A DNA stretch of 64,000 nucleotides from assembly GCA_037190225.1 (NCBI GenBank), contig JBBCJL010000003.1, positions 248,001 to 312,000 of the forward strand, read 5' to 3'. The notes under the pieces are model-generated. The model did no database searches. It was not told where the DNA came from and worked only from the letters and a program-made list of their open reading frames with translations. A program made the translations under genes and the position numbers. Shown here in pieces: positions 61,624-64,000 of the stretch; positions within the stretch are counted from its first letter, which is position 1, and every line of letters starts with the position of its first letter. This DNA is from MKSF01 sp037190225. GTDB taxonomy: Bacteria; Bacteroidota; Bacteroidia; Chitinophagales; Chitinophagaceae.

Positions 61624-61904
61624 TGTGCTTGCTTTATTGTTGTTGTTCCGTCTTTATTATTTTCCTTTTCAGCAGTATGATCCTTTTTCCGGAGGCAATG
61701 GCTGATCGTGCGGAAAAAATGCAAAGTATCCTTTATCCGCGCGCTATAGCTGCCAGTCCGCACACCGGGTGAAACCCGATACGCCTTTTACAGCCTGTCA
61801 AATACCGGGAGCCTTTCCGGGTACCGTACCTCAGCGCCTGCAGCTCTTTCCCTGGTCTCCGGCTCAAGTCCTGTGATCTGTTGCGATACGGGAACCCTAA
61901 AGTG

Positions 61905-62282
61905 CTACCTGTTGATCAAAGGCAGGTACTTGTGCTTATTGTCAAGGATGATCCACAACAGGATAGCCCATAGCACCAATGCCATGACCAGTCCTTCGGG
62001 AGCCACGGTAAGGTGCGTAAGCAGCACGCCCACCATCACCGGGAAGACCACCAGAGCTCCTATAGCCCTTGTTGCGGGTACCAGGATCAGCAGGCCGCCC
62101 AGTATTTCGGCAAGACCCACCAGGGGCATCAGCCAGGAAATTTCGGCAAAAGCCTCGTTGTCCTTTACCACAGCCTCCGGCAGGCCTTCCGGAACGGGCA
62201 TATAGTGCAGGAACTTATTAAGGCCGCTGTTCAGCAGCAGCAGCCCGAATAAAGAGAACAGGATTGTTTTTACGATCTTCAT
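61905..62282 (-). CDS. DoxX family membrane protein
   Basis: 125 residues from ATG 62282 (MKIVKTILFSLFGLLLLNSG); three more codons to a TTG exist but ATG is preferred. Four hydrophobic helices (ILFSLFGLLLLNSGLNKFLHY, LMPLVGLAEILGGLLILVPATRAIGALVVFPVMVGVLL, LVMALVLWAILLWIIL). GLNKFLHY and the four-helix layout fit the DoxX/DoxD family of small inner-membrane proteins, often connected with redox or oxidative stress. It lies 73 bp downstream of the SRPBCC gene. Confidence 0.88.
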   Translation of the reverse strand: MKIVKTILFSLFGLLLLNSGLNKFLHYMPVPEGLPEAVVKDNEAFAEISWLMPLVGLAEILGGLLILVPATRAIGALVVFPVMVGVLLTHLTVAPEGLVMALVLWAILLWIILDNKHKYLPLINR

Positions 62283-62355
62283 TTGATACAATTTTATCTT
62301 TCATGCAGGCACCCGGAAGACACCCGGGCGGCATCAGTGAACTTTGATTTACCGG

Positions 62356-62805
62356 TTACGATTCACAAAGCGCTTTCAGCTTTTCCAACGCCTTAGGGTA
62401 AGTATCGTTAAAGTAATCAATATGATTTTCCGTTACATCCACATCCACCGTTACGGTCGTTACGCCGTCCTTTTCTTCGTACGTATAATTTTCCAGCCCG
62501 CCTGCCCACTTTTCCACATCGGGGCCTTCGGTGATCTCCCGCCCGTCCTCATAAAGGCCGTAATGGCGAATGGAAACAAACCGGCCGGGAATATGCTCGG
62601 CTATCTCAGCAACCATACCTTCCTTTTTGCCTTCTGCGCTGGTGCCGATGAAATAAATTTTATCGCCCTTGTTCCATCCGCCTTCAAAATCCGATGTAGG
62701 GTTGAATGCCGAGGTCCATTCCTTATAGGTGTCCTTACCCAGCATGATACCGGCTGTTCTGCTCGCCGGCCCCTTGATATCTATACTATATTGCAATCTT
62801 TTCAT
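62356..62805 (-). CDS. SRPBCC domain protein (AHSA1-like)
   Basis: 149 residues with the typical START/SRPBCC pattern: LQYSIDIKGPASRTAGIMLGKDTYKEWTSAFNPTSDFEGGWNKGDKIYF, YEEKDGVTTVTVDVDV. The KDTYKEWTSAFNPTS segment resembles the AHSA1 branch of this superfamily. Cytoplasmic; ligand or client unknown. ATG at 62805. Likely transcribed together with the DoxX gene. Confidence 0.9.
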   Translation of the reverse strand: MKRLQYSIDIKGPASRTAGIMLGKDTYKEWTSAFNPTSDFEGGWNKGDKIYFIGTSAEGKKEGMVAEIAEHIPGRFVSIRHYGLYEDGREITEGPDVEKWAGGLENYTYEEKDGVTTVTVDVDVTENHIDYFNDTYPKALEKLKALCES

Positions 62806-63090
62806 AGGTACTGTTTTAAAAAAGTGAATAAAAAACGCCCGGAGGAGCTATTTCCGGGATTGAAGTTATAAACTTAAAACAATATATGACTTGCCATAAG
62901 ACAAGAAAAATATCCTGCTGCCGTGATACCCCAGGAAAGGAGAGCTGCTTATCGCTTCAGGAAATAATTAAAAATGCCTCTGCCGGAGCAGAAGCATACC
63001 AAACACCACCAATGCGGGAACCACCCGCAGGAAATTTATAATTGCTTCAAAGCTGTTCCTCTAAAAGCCTACAGCAGCATAATGCTATAA

Positions 63091-63125
63091 TAAAAAATGC
63101 AGGAGCCGCCTGTATACGCTCCTGC
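63091..63125 (-). terminator. Orphan terminator-like hairpin
   Basis: Minus strand GCAGGAGC-GTATACAGGCG-GCTCCTGC followed by ATTTTTTATT. No minus-strand gene is visible immediately upstream (63130-63480). Confidence 0.5.
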
Positions 63126-63351
63126 ACTGGTTCAATGGATAAAGGTCTGCCGCCGCGCACCCTGTGAGCGTATGACCACTATCACGCAATCCTTTTCCCG
63201 GTTATGGTACCTGTCGCTTTATTGTAAGGCACAGGTCTATTGGTTTAAGGCTGTCGACCACGCTTCGGAGATCTTCAGCGGTGCCTTGCAGCTACCCGCC
63301 TTTCTCACGTATGGACCGGCTAAAAATTTAGCTGGTAAAATTAGCGCATCA

Positions 63352-63383
63352 TACCCTGTCACAACAATACCTTATTCAGGGTA
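63352..63383. promoter_or_regulatory. TACCCTG-N18-CAGGGTA inverted repeat, possible operator
   Basis: Same half sites as in the 6028-6043 palindrome, wider gap, and again followed by TTTTTAT. The -7 box at 63406 lies 22 bp to the right, so the repeat occupies the -33 region. Confidence 0.45.
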
Positions 63384-63405
63384 TTTTTATATTACCTGTT
63401 TAAGA

Positions 63406-63413
63406 TACATTTG
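63406..63413 (+). promoter_or_regulatory. -7 promoter box of the TPR lipoprotein gene
   Basis: TACATTTG matches TAnnTTTG, 67 bp upstream of the ATG at 63480. Confidence 0.5.
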
Positions 63414-63479
63414 CAGTACAACCCGCTTATTATCTCCATAACAGTTCGTATCTTACTTTAACATTCCAGATGCCAGACA

Positions 63480-64000
63480 ATGAAGATTTATTTTTCCCTG
63501 CCCATCTTCCTCTTATGGATAACGGTTTGCATATCCTGTAACCGGCAGGGCACCCACCGGGACAACAGCGGTACGATTGAGCAGACACTGGAGAGTGCGC
63601 TGCAGATATGCCGGAACAATGCTTCCATACCCGCAGATACTTTCAGCAAATACAGCAGGCTGGCGGTCCAGCTCGCCGCGGAGGTCGGGGACGAGAATCT
63701 ATCGAGCCTGGCGCATTTCCACCTGGCCCATTACTACTTCAATACCAATAATTATGACTCCGCCATACAGCTGTGCAATAGGCTCCTGCTGCAGATCCAT
63801 CCCCCGGCGGACACCGGCTTCCTTATCAATAAGGTCAATATCATGAAATGTACGATCCAGATCCGGAAAGGCAACTATAAGCAGGCGCTGGACTGTTTCT
63901 TTGATATCCTGCCCGAAGTGGAGCAGACCGGCAGGCAGGATGACATATACAGGCTCTACAACAATATAGGGGCCTGCAACAGGCAGATGCTCCGGCATAC
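63480..64000 (+). CDS. TPR lipoprotein (3' end outside window)
   Basis: Frame from ATG 63480 is open to the window edge (at least 173 codons). Signal peptide and lipobox (MKIYFSLPIFLLWITVCISC, Cys20). The visible part has at least three TPR-like helix pairs: LAHFHLAHYYFNTNNYDSAIQLCNRLL, KVNIMKCTIQIRKGNYKQALDCFFDIL, YRLYNNIGACNRQML. In Bacteroidota such N-termini often precede a membrane helix and a histidine kinase or LuxR-type HTH domain, which cannot be seen here. An overlapping frame at 63577 is a shadow. Confidence 0.8.
   Translation, partial: MKIYFSLPIFLLWITVCISCNRQGTHRDNSGTIEQTLESALQICRNNASIPADTFSKYSRLAVQLAAEVGDENLSSLAHFHLAHYYFNTNNYDSAIQLCNRLLLQIHPPADTGFLINKVNIMKCTIQIRKGNYKQALDCFFDILPEVEQTGRQDDIYRLYNNIGACNRQMLRH

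Larger units (their letters stand above)
62806..63479. other. Gene-poor region with two hairpins and promoter
   Basis: 674 bp without a convincing gene. Minus strand 62968-63036 reads like the end of a small membrane protein (NFLRVVPALVVFGMLLLRQRHF then stop) but has no start, so a relic. 63091-63125 is a hairpin GCAGGAGC / GCTCCTGC with six T on the minus strand and no known gene to terminate. 63352-63383 holds the TACCCTG/CAGGGTA inverted repeat. A 114-codon plus frame at 63097-63441 overlaps these elements and is not accepted. Confidence 0.5.

Noticed and set aside
63097..63441. 114-codon plus-strand open frame
   Set aside because: Covers a terminator-like hairpin and the TACCCTG repeat, has no recognisable domain, and its composition is not like neighbouring proteins.

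Overview
The window looks like the chromosome of a Bacteroidota member, most probably from the Chitinophagaceae/Chitinophagales (family placement is inference). Support comes from type IX secretion (T9SS) C-terminal sorting domains of both A and B type, a GldJ lipoprotein, a SprE/PorW-like TPR protein, a DUF6452-DUF6048 gene pair, a TonB-dependent receptor, many short Sec lipoproteins, and repeated occurrences of the Bacteroidota -7 promoter box TAnnTTTG. Backbone genes have moderate GC; three or four stretches (about 34.5-36.6 kb, 48.4-52.2 kb and 52.3-55.7 kb) are visibly AT-richer and carry accessory genes.

Layout. 1-5.9 kb: the 5' part of an outer-membrane barrel gene (minus), then pheT, a coiled-coil protein and the DUF6452/DUF6048 envelope pair. 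6-10.8 kb: a large secreted T9SS protein and a secreted endonuclease/phosphatase-fold protein. 10.8-15 kb: EVE-domain protein, FtsB/DivIC-like protein and secA, all minus. 15-20 kb: two sister cysteine-rich lipoproteins and two POT-family peptide transporters. 20-24 kb: a giant gliding-associated (type B sorting) protein followed by a noncoding hairpin-repeat array containing a 162-bp duplication. 24-34.5 kb: rplY, prs, gldJ, an SpmAB-like membrane protein overlapping a class IV aminotransferase, the SprE-like TPR protein and cdsA. 36.6-48 kb: a secreted protein, a transglutaminase-like protein, purL, holB, a lipoprotein, a frameshifted metallo-beta-lactamase-fold gene, and a TonB receptor preceded by a TPP riboswitch. 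55.7-64 kb: secreted histidine phosphatase, AraC regulator, FG-GAP secreted protein, a run of small housekeeping/detoxification-type genes (VOC, SRPBCC-DinB, methyltransferase, DUF1801, DoxX, SRPBCC), and a TPR lipoprotein leaving the right edge.

The most interesting structure is a set of integron-cassette-like units. At 48.6-52.1 kb three unrelated low-GC genes, all on the plus strand, are separated by long imperfect inverted repeats whose ends read CCGCTAAC and GTTAGCGG, as in attC recombination sites. The terminal site has a partner, in opposite orientation, at 34.5-34.6 kb with the same hairpin end. That second unit carries a surface-lipoprotein gene ending in a glycine-zipper-like stretch, overlapped by a small two-helix membrane protein gene, an arrangement that could be a toxin-immunity pair. 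No integrase is visible in the window. Around these units lie decayed genes (an XRE regulator, a RAYT transposase) and a PD-(D/E)XK nuclease gene, which mark the AT-rich stretches as sites of repeated insertion.

Limits: everything here is read by eye. Family names rest on recognisable motifs, not on searches; promoter, terminator and repeat calls are pattern matches; identity counts were made by hand.
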